This document shows, in pieces, positions 1 through 8,168 of a stretch of DNA of 64,000 nt. Source of the stretch: Ilumatobacter sp. (lineage in GTDB: Bacteria > Actinomycetota > Acidimicrobiia > Acidimicrobiales > Ilumatobacteraceae). The notes below the pieces were generated by a model. The model was not told the origin of the DNA. It searched no databases and saw only the letters and a program-made list of their open reading frames with translations. The DNA is taken from assembly GCF_030065885.1 (NCBI RefSeq), contig NZ_JASJCS010000002.1, positions 17,218 through 81,217 of the forward strand, given 5' to 3'. How positions within the stretch are numbered: the stretch's first letter is position 1; each line of letters starts with the position of its first letter. Position numbers and translations under genes: made by a program.

Positions 1-487
1 CGCCGGCCACGCGCCAGCCGAGCCGGCTCGAGTAGAGCAGCGGCGGCTCCTTGAGGCGGCCCTCGACGACTTCCTCGACGCGAGCGAAGATCAGCTCGTG
101 GTCCTCCATCGTCGTGCGCTCGAAGATCCGGCACCGCAACCAGGCGATCGAGTTCGGCACGATCGGCGGCCCCGCAGGGTCGTCCGGCCAGTCGTCCAGG
201 TACTCGGTGAACAGCCGGCGGAACTTGCGGCCCGGATAGCTGAAGTACTGACCTTCGGTGATCTGGTCTCCGGCGAGGATCGACACCGAGAACTCCCCGC
301 TCGCGACCATCAGCGGAAACGTGTCGTGTTTCGGGGACACGCTGGCGAGCACGATCGGCTCGTCGAAGCTGACCTGCGTCACCCAGTGGCTGGTGTAGGC
401 GCGTGCCACGCCCTCGTGGCGGGCGCCGACGACCTCGACGCCCTTCATCATCTGCCCGAGCGAGCGCTTGATCGTTCGATCGATCAT
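1..487 (-). CDS. Flavin reductase-like domain protein (3' end outside window)
   Basis: The frame opens at an ATG at 485-487 and stays open to the window edge, so about 162 N-terminal residues are visible. The protein begins MIDRTIKRSLGQMMKGVEVV and continues through a segment with SHWVTQVSFDEPIVLASVSP, followed by LMVASGEFSVSILA. This layout is typical of the FMN-binding flavin reductase / styrene-monooxygenase reductase fold, in which the segment after the first strand contacts flavin. Such proteins reduce FMN or FAD with NAD(P)H for a partner oxygenase, or simply bind flavin. No partner is visible downstream. The family call rests on recalled sequence pattern only. The C-terminus is missing because of the window boundary, not because the gene is broken. 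Confidence 0.7.
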   Translation of the reverse strand, partial: MIDRTIKRSLGQMMKGVEVVGARHEGVARAYTSHWVTQVSFDEPIVLASVSPKHDTFPLMVASGEFSVSILAGDQITEGQYFSYPGRKFRRLFTEYLDDWPDDPAGPPIVPNSIAWLRCRIFERTTMEDHELIFARVEEVVEGRLKEPPLLYSSRLGWRVAG

Positions 488-542
488 CGCGTCAGTAGAC
501 CAGCGTGCGGACGCCTCCGCCAAGGCCGGCAGCGAACCGCCC

Positions 543-570
543 GATGCTCGGTTGAGGATGCTCAGTTGAG
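543..570. repeat. 14-bp tandem duplication at the 3' end of the SirB1-like gene
   Basis: GATGCTCGGTTGAG (543-556) is followed directly by GATGCTCAGTTGAG (557-570), with one mismatch. On the minus strand the copy inside the gene holds the TGA stop (562-564). The same site in the outer copy reads CGA. The stop therefore lies on the only base that distinguishes the two copies. Confidence 0.85.
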
Positions 571-1251
571 GACGGCGAGCGCCTGCTGTGCCTCCACGCG
601 CTCGTCGGCGAACTCGGGGAGGACCTGCCGTGCCTGCATGACGATCGCCAGGCGGACCGCGTCGCCGCGGGATTCGCAGGTCCTGCGCAGGTTGTTGAGC
701 ATGCGGGCGATGATCTGCCGATGTGGTGTCGGGTCGAGGAAGTGCTCGGACCACTGGGCCACACCGAGCTGGGCCAGGATGCCGCGACAGCTCTCGCGAT
801 CGAGGCCGACCGTGCCGCGGAACGGGTCGACGAACCAGTCGGCGTCGTCCGGGTCGCCGATCAGGAAGTGGCCCGGCATGCCGACGCCGGCGAGCTCGAC
901 GCCCAACCGGCGGGCGACTTCGACCCCGATGACCGAGAGGGTGATCGGGATGCCCCTGCGGCTCGCCAGGACGTGGTCGAGGCACGAGTTCTGCCAGCGG
1001 TGGTAGTCGGAGCGATCGCCTGCGAACGCACCGCCGCCGAACAGGAAGTCCATCACGCCGTGGCGGGTCGGCGTCGGGCACTCGCCCGCCAGGACGTCGA
1101 GCTCGGTCAGTGCCCCGAGGACGTCGAGGCCGGGTTGCAGCGCCGACGACAGCGCCAGCGCCTGCTCGTCGAGGGTGGCGCCCGCGTCGTCCATCGCGAT
1201 GCGGAACGGCTCGACGCGGCGGACGACCTCGGACTGCGGGTCCCGACCCAT
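562..1251 (-). CDS. SirB1-family / transglutaminase-like protein
   Basis: A 229-residue protein. Its core reads FLFGGGAFAGDRSDYHRWQN followed by NSCLDHVLASRRGIPITLSV. The Cys in NSCLDHVL and the nearby R-GIP-ITLS motif are characteristic of the SirB1/transglutaminase-like-2 family; later come GHFLIG and DPFRGT. Family members are cytoplasmic and mostly uncharacterised, often ending in TPR-like helices; here LNNLRRTCESRGD fits that end. The start at 1251 is preferred over an upstream one at 1452 because the upstream part lies antisense to the acyl-CoA ligase start, and because TACGGT sits six bases before this ATG. The gene is divergent from the acyl-CoA ligase. The substrate is unknown. Confidence 0.75.
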   Translation of the reverse strand: MGRDPQSEVVRRVEPFRIAMDDAGATLDEQALALSSALQPGLDVLGALTELDVLAGECPTPTRHGVMDFLFGGGAFAGDRSDYHRWQNSCLDHVLASRRGIPITLSVIGVEVARRLGVELAGVGMPGHFLIGDPDDADWFVDPFRGTVGLDRESCRGILAQLGVAQWSEHFLDPTPHRQIIARMLNNLRRTCESRGDAVRLAIVMQARQVLPEFADERVEAQQALAVLN

Positions 1252-1257
1252 GCCCGG

Positions 1258-1277
1258 ACCGTACCGTCGGCTACCGT
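1258..1277. promoter_or_regulatory. Back-to-back leaderless -10 elements
   Basis: On the minus strand TACGGT (1258-1263) lies 6 nt before the ATG at 1251. On the plus strand TACCGT (1272-1277) lies 8 nt before the ATG at 1286, with another TACCGT at 1262-1267. The 34-bp gap thus holds two divergent TANNNT elements, close enough to the starts that both transcripts probably begin at or near the start codon. Confidence 0.55.
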
Positions 1278-1285
1278 CCGCGGCC

Positions 1286-2836
1286 ATGTACCCCGGCTCA
1301 CACCTGGAGACCCAGCCCGACAAGCCCGCCGTCGTCATCGCCGACTCGGGTTGGACGCAGACGTTCGCCGAGCTCGACGCCGCCGCGAACCGGCTCAGCC
1401 GGCTGTTCAGGGCAGTCGGGCTCCAGCCCGGCGACCACGTCGCGCTGTGCATGGAGAACCACCCCCGCTACATCGAGATCCTCTGGGGTTGCGAGTACGC
1501 CGGCCTGATCTACACCGCCGCCTCGTCACGTCTCACCACCGACGAGCTCGCCTACATCGTCAACGACTGCGAGGCTCGGGTCTTCATCACCTCGAGGTAC
1601 AAGTCCGACCAGGCTGCCGCGATCGTCGACCAGACCCCGAAGGTCGAGCTGCGATTGATGCTCGACGCCACGATCGACGGGTACGAGAGCTACGAGTCGG
1701 CGGTCGAGGCACAGTCGGCGGAACCGCTCGAGGAACGTATCGCCGGCACCGACATGCTCTACTCGTCCGGCACCACCGGTCGACCGAAGGGCGTGTTGCC
1801 GGCGTTCGAACCCGAGCCGCTCGAGGAGCGGGTGACCGGCGTCGCCGGTCTGATGCAGATCCTGTTCGCGCTCGACGGCACGAAGACCTACCTCTCCCCT
1901 GCGCCCATGTACCACGCGGCGCCGCTCCGGTTCTGCATGGCGACCGTGGCGGTCGGCGCCACGCTGGTGATCATGGAGCGGTTCGACGCCGAGCTCTACC
2001 TGAAGTACGTCGAGCGGTACCGAGCCACCCACAGCCAGGTCGTACCGACGATGTTCGTCCGCATGCTGAAGCTCGACGCGGACGTCCGCGAGAGGTACGA
2101 CGTGTCGTCGCTCGAGTGCGTCATCCATGCCGCGGCTCCCTGCCCGATCCCGGTCAAGAAGCAGATCATCGAGTGGTGGGGCCCCGTTATCCACGAGTAC
2201 TACGCGGGGACCGAGGGGAACGGGTTCGTCTACTGCAACAGCGAGATGTGGCTGGCGCACGAGGGCACGGTCGGCACCCCGATCAACTGTGTCGTGCACA
2301 TCGTCGGCGAGGACGGCGAAGAGGTGCCGCAGGGCGACGTCGGCACCGTGTACTTCGAGGGCGGTAGCACCTTCGAGTACCACAACGACCCCGAGAAGAC
2401 GGCGAGCTCACGACATCCCAAGGGATGGTCGACGCTCGGTGACGTCGGCTACCTCGACGCCGACAACTTCCTCTACCTCACCGACCGCAAGGCGTACATG
2501 ATCATCTCGGGCGGCGTGAACATCTACCCGCAGGAGGCCGAGAACGTGCTGACGATGCACCCCGCCGTGGTCGACGTCGCCGTGTTCGGCGTGCCGCACG
2601 ACGAGTTCGGTGAGGAGGTCAAGGCGGTCGTGCAACCCCGCGAGATGCCGATCGACGACGAGGCGGCGCAGATCCTGGCAGCCGAGCTGATCCAGTACTG
2701 CCGCACCCAGCTCGCCGACGTCAAGTGCCCGCGCTCGGTCGACTTCCGTGAAGAGCTCCCCCGCCATCCCACCGGCAAGCTCTACAAGCGCCTGCTCAAG
2801 GACGAGTACTGGCAGGCCGCCGGCCGAGCGATCTGA
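1286..2836 (+). CDS. AMP-binding acyl-CoA synthetase (FadD-like)
   Basis: A 516-residue ANL-superfamily adenylating enzyme that activates a carboxylic acid to its acyl-adenylate and then its CoA thioester. The P-loop YSSGTTGRPKG is at residues 159-169. Further in come YYAGTEGNG (A5 region), STLGDVGYLD (A7, ribose-binding Asp), LTDRKAYMIISGGVNIYPQE (A8 hinge) and the C-terminal Lys in HPTGKLYKRLL (A10). All elements needed for both half-reactions are present and the length is normal. The start is the ATG just downstream of a TACCGT box; upstream codons in the same frame run into the divergent gene. Substrate, whether fatty or aromatic acid, cannot be read from the sequence. Confidence 0.9.
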   Translation: MYPGSHLETQPDKPAVVIADSGWTQTFAELDAAANRLSRLFRAVGLQPGDHVALCMENHPRYIEILWGCEYAGLIYTAASSRLTTDELAYIVNDCEARVFITSRYKSDQAAAIVDQTPKVELRLMLDATIDGYESYESAVEAQSAEPLEERIAGTDMLYSSGTTGRPKGVLPAFEPEPLEERVTGVAGLMQILFALDGTKTYLSPAPMYHAAPLRFCMATVAVGATLVIMERFDAELYLKYVERYRATHSQVVPTMFVRMLKLDADVRERYDVSSLECVIHAAAPCPIPVKKQIIEWWGPVIHEYYAGTEGNGFVYCNSEMWLAHEGTVGTPINCVVHIVGEDGEEVPQGDVGTVYFEGGSTFEYHNDPEKTASSRHPKGWSTLGDVGYLDADNFLYLTDRKAYMIISGGVNIYPQEAENVLTMHPAVVDVAVFGVPHDEFGEEVKAVVQPREMPIDDEAAQILAAELIQYCRTQLADVKCPRSVDFREELPRHPTGKLYKRLLKDEYWQAAGRAI

Positions 2837-2917
2837 ATCCTCGTCAGCGTGGGGACGCCGCCGACGGGCGACGGTCCCGGACGCCGCGATCACGTCGATA
2901 TCTGTCATGATCCGTTG

Positions 2918-3661
2918 GTGGCGGTGCATCCGTTTCTCGACTGGCCGGGGCCGATCGCGTTCGCCCACCGCGGTGGCACCAGCGAGCATCCCGAGAACAC
3001 GATGCCGGCGTTCGGGCACGCCGTCGATCTCGGGTACACGTATCTCGAGACCGACGTGCACGTGACCAGCGACGGCGTGCTCGTCGCGTTCCATGACGCC
3101 GACCTCACCCGCACCTGCGGTCGCCCCGGCGTCATCGACCGACTTCCATGGAGCGAGGTGTCGACCGCGCGGGTCGACGGACGCGAGCCGATCCCCTTGT
3201 TCGAGGATCTGATGGAGCAGTTCCCCGACGCCCGGGTGAACGTGGACTGCAAGGCCGACAGCGCAGTCGACGCCCTGGTCGCATCGCTCCGCCGGCTCGA
3301 CTGCCTCGACCGCGTCTGCATCGGGGGGTTCAGCGACCGCAGGCTGCGGCGGTTGCGCTCGCTGCTCGGTGACGGTCTCTGCTCGAGCTTCGGGCCGGCG
3401 CAGATCGCCGCGCTCCGGTACACCGGGCGTGTCCCCTGGGGCGGGCAGGCCGCACAGGTGCCGGTGCGACAGGGCCCGGTCACGATCGTCAACGAGCGCT
3501 TCGTCGACCGCGCGCACCGCGGTGGACTCCAGGTCCACGTGTGGACGATCGACGACCCGGCCGAGATGCGCCGGCTGCTCGACCTCGGTGTCGACGGGCT
3601 GATGACCGATCGACCGGCGGTCCTCAAGCAGGTGCTGGTCGAACGCGGCGAGTGGCACTGA
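2918..3661 (+). CDS. Glycerophosphodiester phosphodiesterase
   Basis: A protein of about 247 residues with the GDPD signature near its N-terminus. AHRGGTSEHPENTMPAF supplies the catalytic His and the metal-binding Glu-Asn, and ETDVHVTSDGVLVAFHD supplies the E-x-D pair and second catalytic His. The C-terminal VHVWTIDDPAEMRRLLDLGV and GLMTDRP are the usual end of this TIM barrel. It would cleave glycerophosphodiesters to glycerol-3-phosphate and an alcohol. No signal peptide is visible, so it is probably cytosolic. The GTG at 2918 is preferred because the barrel begins about 15 residues later; in-frame GTGs at 2849 and 2924 are alternatives. CATGAT lies 6 nt before 2918, a weak -10 match. The stop is 9 bases from the convergent membrane gene. 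Confidence 0.88.
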   Translation: MAVHPFLDWPGPIAFAHRGGTSEHPENTMPAFGHAVDLGYTYLETDVHVTSDGVLVAFHDADLTRTCGRPGVIDRLPWSEVSTARVDGREPIPLFEDLMEQFPDARVNVDCKADSAVDALVASLRRLDCLDRVCIGGFSDRRLRRLRSLLGDGLCSSFGPAQIAALRYTGRVPWGGQAAQVPVRQGPVTIVNERFVDRAHRGGLQVHVWTIDDPAEMRRLLDLGVDGLMTDRPAVLKQVLVERGEWH

Positions 3662-3670
3662 CGGCGCCGG

Positions 3671-4117
3671 TCACGCAGAGCGACGCCGGGTGGCGGCCAG
3701 CCACCACACCTCGGCGACGATCAGGCCGAGCGCGCCCACCAGGGTGACGGTCGGACCGACGCCGATCCGCAGCAGTCCGACATCGGGTGCCAGCCGGATC
3801 GCGAACGCCGTGCCGCCGGCGTAGAGCGCAGCACCCGGCAGCAGCAGGCGCCGCACGATCATGACCTGCGGGGTCTCGTGCGACCACCAGACGGCGACGA
3901 CGCTGAGCACGACCAGCAACGGCACCAGGGGCCACAGGCGGAGGGCCCAGCCGACCGGTCCGTCCGGCGAGAAGCCGAGGCGATCGACGATGTCGAACGT
4001 CGCATAGCTCGACCGATCGGCCGAGCCGGACCGCACCCACGGGAGGAACGTCCCGACGATCGTGACGATCCCGGCGACCGTCACGAGCGTCGGCGCGACG
4101 TGCGGCCGATCGATCAC
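3671..4117 (-). CDS. Small four-helix membrane protein, function unknown
   Basis: About 148 residues with four hydrophobic segments, beginning APTLVTVAGIVTIVG, LRLWPLVPLLVVLSVVAV, LLLPGAALYAGGTAFAI and PTVTLVGALGLIVAEVWW. The loop after helix 1 carries FLPWVRSGSADRSSYATFD, a pattern common in small actinobacterial membrane proteins that have no known role. The C-terminus is short and Arg-rich (ATRRRSA), consistent with a cytoplasmic end. The GTG at 4117 is chosen because TACGCT lies six bases upstream; an in-frame ATG at 4153 would add 12 residues and overlap the divergent gene's start. It ends convergently with the phosphodiesterase. I do not recognise a family. Confidence 0.65.
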   Translation of the reverse strand: MIDRPHVAPTLVTVAGIVTIVGTFLPWVRSGSADRSSYATFDIVDRLGFSPDGPVGWALRLWPLVPLLVVLSVVAVWWSHETPQVMIVRRLLLPGAALYAGGTAFAIRLAPDVGLLRIGVGPTVTLVGALGLIVAEVWWLAATRRRSA

Positions 4118-4123
4118 GTCCGG

Positions 4124-4144
4124 AGCGTACGCCGAGCCTACGGT
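4124..4144. promoter_or_regulatory. Divergent leaderless -10 elements
   Basis: Minus-strand TACGCT (4124-4129) lies 6 nt before the GTG at 4117. Plus-strand TACGGT (4139-4144) lies 7 nt before the ATG at 4152. The arrangement is the same as at 1258-1277 and supports both start choices. Confidence 0.5.
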
Positions 4145-4151
4145 CTGCCTC

Positions 4152-5717
4152 ATGACCCACGTTCCGCACAGCAGCATCCGGGGCACGCGGCACATGGTGG
4201 CCTCCGCCGATCAGTTGGCCAGCCGGGCCGGGTCGCTCACCTTCGAACGCGGTGGCAACGCGGTCGACGCTGCGATCGCGACGAATGCCGCGATCGCCGT
4301 CACCGGACCCCATCTCTGTGGGATGGGCGGTGACCTGTTCGCATTGGTGCACACCGGTGACGAGGTGGTCGCGCTCAACGCCAGCGGGCGAGCCGGTTCG
4401 GGCGCCGACGCCGCCGTGCTCCGTGACACCGGCCACGACACGATGCCGTTCCGCCATGACGTCCGATCGGTCACGATGCCCGGTTGCGTCGACGGCTGGC
4501 TCGCGCTCCACCAGCGGTTCGGCTCGCTCGAGCTCGATGAGGTCCTCGCGCCGGCGATCGACCTGGCCGAGCACGGCTTCCCGGCCAGCCCGCTGCTCGC
4601 CGGTGCCTCCGCCCACCTCGACGGCGCCGGCCGCGACCAGCTCGGCGAGCTCGCCCACCAGGCGACGGCGGTCGGTGCACCCGTGCGGCTGCCAGGTGTC
4701 GCACGCGCGCTGCGATCGATCGTGGCGCGTGGCCGCTCCGGCTTCTACGAGGGCGAGTTCGGCGAGGGATTGCTCGGCATCGCTGCCGGCTACTTCAGCT
4801 CCGAGGACCTGCGGACCGCACAGGCCGAGTGGGTGGCGCCGCTGACGGCCTCGTGCTTCGGTGTCGAGCTGCACACGATCGGCCCGAACTCGCAGGGCTA
4901 CCTCACGCTCGGCGGGGCGCTGCTGGCGGATCGGCTCGACCTCCCCGGCGACCCCGACATCGCGCACTCGGTCCACCTGCTGGTCGAGTGCGCCAAGCTC
5001 GCCGGCTTCGACCGGCCCGACGTGCTGCACGAGCACGCCGACGGGCGGGCGTTGCTGCGCACGATCGACGCACGTCACCACCTGCTCGACATGGAACGCA
5101 GCTCGGACTACCGCACCCCGCATGGCGCCGGGGACACCACCTACCTGTGCACCGCCGAGGCCGGCGGGCTCGCCGTCTCGCTGATCCAGTCGAACGCGTC
5201 CGGGTTCGGCTCCTGGCTCGCCGAGCCGAACACCGGGATCAACCTGCACAACCGCGGCCTCGGGTTCAGCCTGGTCGCGGGTCACCCCGCCGAGTTCGGT
5301 CCAGGTCGACGCCCGCCGCACACGCTCTCGCCGGCGCTCGCGACGCGGGCCGGCGAGTTCGTGAGCGTCCTCGGTACGATGGGCGGCGATGCGCAGCCGC
5401 AGATCCTGCTGCAGCTCGCGGCGCGTCTCTTCCATCACGGCCACTCACCCGCACGAGCGATCAACGCGCCGCGCTGGGCGCTCTCCGGGCCGGTGACCGG
5501 GTTCGACACCTGGACCTCTGGCGACGGCCCGGTGCTCGATGTCGAGGGCCACGCCCCCTGGGGCGCAGCGCTCGGCGAGCGCGGACACCGCGTCAACGAC
5601 GTCGCAGCGTTCGACAGCACGTTCGGTCATGCGCATGCGATCGTCGTGGCCGACGACGGCACCTTGGCCGGTGCCGCGGATCCGAGGACACGAGTCGGGG
5701 CGGTGATCGCCCGCTGA
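4152..5717 (+). CDS. ggt: Gamma-glutamyltransferase family protein
   Basis: A 521-residue Ntn-hydrolase precursor. The N-terminal half contains GGNAVDAAIATNAAIAVTGP and GMGGDLFALVH, typical of the large subunit. The expected autocleavage site is in GAGDTTYLCTAEAGGLAVS, where the Thr of the TTYL segment would become the N-terminal nucleophile. Later come NTGINLHNRG, PPHTLSPAL and GTMGGDAQPQ, all family hallmarks. It hydrolyses or transfers gamma-glutamyl groups such as those of glutathione, but close relatives act on other amides. There is no obvious signal peptide, so it is probably cytosolic. The length is somewhat short but the large and small regions are both complete. The gene ends two bases before the convergent LLM gene. 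Confidence 0.85.
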   Translation: MTHVPHSSIRGTRHMVASADQLASRAGSLTFERGGNAVDAAIATNAAIAVTGPHLCGMGGDLFALVHTGDEVVALNASGRAGSGADAAVLRDTGHDTMPFRHDVRSVTMPGCVDGWLALHQRFGSLELDEVLAPAIDLAEHGFPASPLLAGASAHLDGAGRDQLGELAHQATAVGAPVRLPGVARALRSIVARGRSGFYEGEFGEGLLGIAAGYFSSEDLRTAQAEWVAPLTASCFGVELHTIGPNSQGYLTLGGALLADRLDLPGDPDIAHSVHLLVECAKLAGFDRPDVLHEHADGRALLRTIDARHHLLDMERSSDYRTPHGAGDTTYLCTAEAGGLAVSLIQSNASGFGSWLAEPNTGINLHNRGLGFSLVAGHPAEFGPGRRPPHTLSPALATRAGEFVSVLGTMGGDAQPQILLQLAARLFHHGHSPARAINAPRWALSGPVTGFDTWTSGDGPVLDVEGHAPWGAALGERGHRVNDVAAFDSTFGHAHAIVVADDGTLAGAADPRTRVGAVIAR

Positions 5718-5719
5718 CG

Positions 5720-6685
5720 TCAACCCTCGAACGTCGTCGCGACGCGCCGCAGGTAGCTCGACGGGTCGGGCATGTCGAACATCGGGAGGACGAACTCGGA
5801 GAAGCCGTGCCGATCGATCAGTCGATCGAGCTGCCGCCGGCACTCGCTGCGCGAGCCGTGGATGATGAACGGCAGCACCCACTCGTCCCGCACGTGCTCT
5901 GCCGCAGCCTCGAGCCCGCCGCTCATCGCCGACCTGATGCGAGCCGCGTCGTCGTCGCCGAGCCCGATGCGCTGCTTGATCGCCGGCGGTGCATCGACCA
6001 GCCGGTACGTCATGTGCGGGCGGACGAACTCGAGGTCGTCGTCCTCGGTCACGACGACCGTCGAGTACCCCAGCTCGCAGCGCCGACCCGCCGAGCTCGC
6101 GGCCTGCTCGATCGACGCGACGGCATCGGCCAGCACGTCCTCGTGGAGGAAGTCGAGCATCACACCGTCGGCGAGCTCGGCACCCAGTTGGAGCACCTTC
6201 GGGCCCCGACCGGCGAGCCAGATCTCGATGTCGTGACGGGCGTAGTCGAGCTGTGCGTCGTGCAACGCGGCGAAGTCACCGTCGTAGCTGACGCGCTCGC
6301 CCGAGAAGAGTGCCCGGCTGATCTCGATCGTCTCGCGGATCGCCCGCAGCGCGCGGACGCGCCGTAGACCGATCGGGTCGAGGGTCAGGCTGCCACCCGC
6401 GCCGATGCCCAGCGAGGCGCGACCGCCCGACAGCTCGTCGAGGCTCGCGATCGCCGCCGCGGTCTGGGCGGGATGGCGCGTGTACGGGTTCGTGATCCCC
6501 GGCCCGACCGTCATCCGCTCGGTTGCGCTGGCGATGGCGCTCATCACGACGTGCACGTCGCGGGTCACGAGGCCTTCGTCGTAGACCCGGCAGCGGGAGA
6601 AGCCCAGCTGCTCGGCCTCGGCGGCGAGCGTCACGATCGAGTCGATGTCGGTGTCGGGGATCAGGTTGACACCGAGCTCGATCAT
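5720..6685 (-). CDS. LLM-class (F420-dependent type) oxidoreductase
   Basis: A 321-residue luciferase-like TIM-barrel protein. It has MIELGVNLIPDT at the N-terminus, MTVGPGITNPYTRHPAQTAA (F420/FMN-binding region), SLGIGAGGSL and IEIWLAGRGPKVLQLGAELA. Actinobacterial members of this size usually use coenzyme F420 for hydride transfer. It is the last gene of the molybdenum-hydroxylase operon. Its ATG overlaps the yqeC stop by four bases (ATGA), so it is very likely co-translated with that cluster. Its own possible -10 (TACGCT, 6694-6699) lies within yqeC codons and may be coincidental. The substrate is unknown; I infer a reductive step on a heterocycle. Confidence 0.85.
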   Translation of the reverse strand: MIELGVNLIPDTDIDSIVTLAAEAEQLGFSRCRVYDEGLVTRDVHVVMSAIASATERMTVGPGITNPYTRHPAQTAAAIASLDELSGGRASLGIGAGGSLTLDPIGLRRVRALRAIRETIEISRALFSGERVSYDGDFAALHDAQLDYARHDIEIWLAGRGPKVLQLGAELADGVMLDFLHEDVLADAVASIEQAASSAGRRCELGYSTVVVTEDDDLEFVRPHMTYRLVDAPPAIKQRIGLGDDDAARIRSAMSGGLEAAAEHVRDEWVLPFIIHGSRSECRRQLDRLIDRHGFSEFVLPMFDMPDPSSYLRRVATTFEG

Positions 6686-7398
6686 GCGCCCGGAGCGTAT
6701 TCGATCGCGATGATCTCGGCGCTGCCGCCCAGTTCCGCCGAGAGCTCGTCGACCAGGGTGCGGTTGGCCGGCTCGACCTTCGTCACGACCACGACGAATC
6801 GCATGGCCGGAGCGACGCCCTTCCTGCTCCCCCGCTCGCTCGACAGCACGGCCGCCGCCCGTTGCGGCGTGAGGCGGTCAGCGGGACGGCAGCCCGCCAC
6901 GGCGGCGACGCGCATCGGCCGGAAGCACTGGTCCATGATCACGCGCCCGAGTGCGTCGGCGCCGATGCAGGCGAGCACGGTCGTCGTGGTGGCAGGGATG
7001 ACCGGTTCGAACGGGCGCGGCGCCTTGAACGGCTGTCGCCGGGCGCCGTCGGCCTCGACGACGACGTGATCGACGAGCGAGGCGTCGGCGAACCACCGGT
7101 CGCAGACCACCGGGTCGACACCGTGCGCCTTGTGGCCGTCCGCGCCATTGCGGACCAGCACCGTGCCGCTCGCGAGTGCCGCCCGCAGGTCTCCGTCCTC
7201 GGGCGAGTCGAGCGTCATCAGCCTCCCCGTCTGCGCAGCGCCCATCTTCGTCGTCGTCGTCAGCAGCACGCGTCCGGTCAGCTGCGAGCCGAGCGCGAAC
7301 AGCGTCGTCGTCTTGCCACCTCCCCCGACGATCGAGATCAGCTCGCGCGGTCCGAGTCGGAGGGACGCAGCGAGGTGGTTCAGCGGGACGGGGACCAC
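6682..7398 (-). CDS. yqeC: YqeC, selenium-dependent molybdenum hydroxylase accessory protein
   Basis: A 238-residue protein with an N-terminal P-loop, SIVGGGGKTTTLF (GGGGKTT at residues 25-31), followed by LLTTTTKMG and VVVEADGARRQPFKAP. These are the recognisable blocks of the YqeC family. In comparative genomics YqeC and YqeB mark genomes carrying selenium-dependent molybdenum hydroxylases, where they are thought to help install labile selenium on the molybdenum cofactor. The biochemical step is unproven. The GTG start at 7398 overlaps the end of yqeB by 19 bases, and the stop overlaps the LLM gene by four. It is the family's usual length with an intact P-loop. Confidence 0.8.
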   Translation of the reverse strand: MVPVPLNHLAASLRLGPRELISIVGGGGKTTTLFALGSQLTGRVLLTTTTKMGAAQTGRLMTLDSPEDGDLRAALASGTVLVRNGADGHKAHGVDPVVCDRWFADASLVDHVVVEADGARRQPFKAPRPFEPVIPATTTTVLACIGADALGRVIMDQCFRPMRVAAVAGCRPADRLTPQRAAAVLSSERGSRKGVAPAMRFVVVVTKVEPANRTLVDELSAELGGSAEIIAIEYAPGA

Positions 7399-8168
7399 GT
7401 GAACACCGCCTCGACGACGCCGCCGCCGATCGCCAGCGCCTTGTCGGAGATCTCACGGCACAGCACCGGGTCGCTGCGCGGGTCGATGTCGGCGATCTTC
7501 AGGCCTGCCGTCGCATGCATGCCCGGCGCCAACGTCCCCCGTACGACACCGTCGATGGAGGTTCGGATCGGTGCCGAGCCCACGAGCCCGAGCACCTCGC
7601 CCTCGGCGACCAGGTCACCGATCGCCACGTGCCAGCTCACGAGCCCCTCACCGGGGGCGCGCACGACCCGCTCGGTGCCGCGCCCGCCGATGACGCCGGG
7701 CGTGCCGGTGTCGGGCTGGGCCGACCCCTCCCACAGCACGCGGCCGAGGTGGTGGCCGCGCTGGGTCTCGACGACGGCGTGGCAGTGCGTGCCGACGACG
7801 AAGCCGGGTCCGAGCGCCACCACCAACGGGGCATCGTCGATCGTCGTGTCGAGCGGCTCCTTGGCGAGCCGCGCGTCGACCACGATCGGCGCGGCGACGT
7901 CGGGCAGTGACGCGCTGACGAGCACGGCGACGTCACCCCTCTCGGCGATCTCGCACGCCTCGCTCGTCGAGGATGCCCGCCGCCCCACGAGGCCCTCGAC
8001 GTCGACGACACCGTGCTGGACTGCGCTGGACAGCGCCACCGTGCGCCGGATCGACAGCGGCTCGGCCAGCTCGGTGACGATCACCGGGAAGCCGCAACGA
8101 CTCAGACGCCAGGCGACGCCGGTCGCGAGGTCGCCCCCGCCGCGGATCAGGCACAGGTCAGCTGGCAC
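7380..8168 (-). CDS. yqeB: YqeB, selenium-dependent molybdenum hydroxylase system protein
   Basis: A 262-residue protein that opens with a Rossmann-like CLIRGGGDLATGVAWRLSRC. It continues with VIVTELAEPLSIRRTVALSS, LVALGPGFVVGTHCHAVVET and RGHHLGRVLW. A lipoyl/biotinyl-like C-terminal stretch (VRAPGEGLVSWHVAIGDLV, then GMHATAGLKIADIDP) follows. This order is diagnostic of the YqeB/EF2563 family. It is one of two marker proteins for selenium-dependent molybdenum hydroxylases, with YqeC. The GTG at 8168 overlaps the xdhC stop by 11 bases. The HCHAVVETQRGHHLG block retains the His residues expected for a metal or cofactor site. Confidence 0.82.
   Translation of the reverse strand: MPADLCLIRGGGDLATGVAWRLSRCGFPVIVTELAEPLSIRRTVALSSAVQHGVVDVEGLVGRRASSTSEACEIAERGDVAVLVSASLPDVAAPIVVDARLAKEPLDTTIDDAPLVVALGPGFVVGTHCHAVVETQRGHHLGRVLWEGSAQPDTGTPGVIGGRGTERVVRAPGEGLVSWHVAIGDLVAEGEVLGLVGSAPIRTSIDGVVRGTLAPGMHATAGLKIADIDPRSDPVLCREISDKALAIGGGVVEAVFTWSPSR

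Noticed and set aside
6694..6699. TACGCT before the LLM gene at 6685 as a dedicated promoter.
   Set aside because: It falls inside yqeC codons and the genes overlap, so co-transcription is the simpler reading; an internal promoter remains possible.
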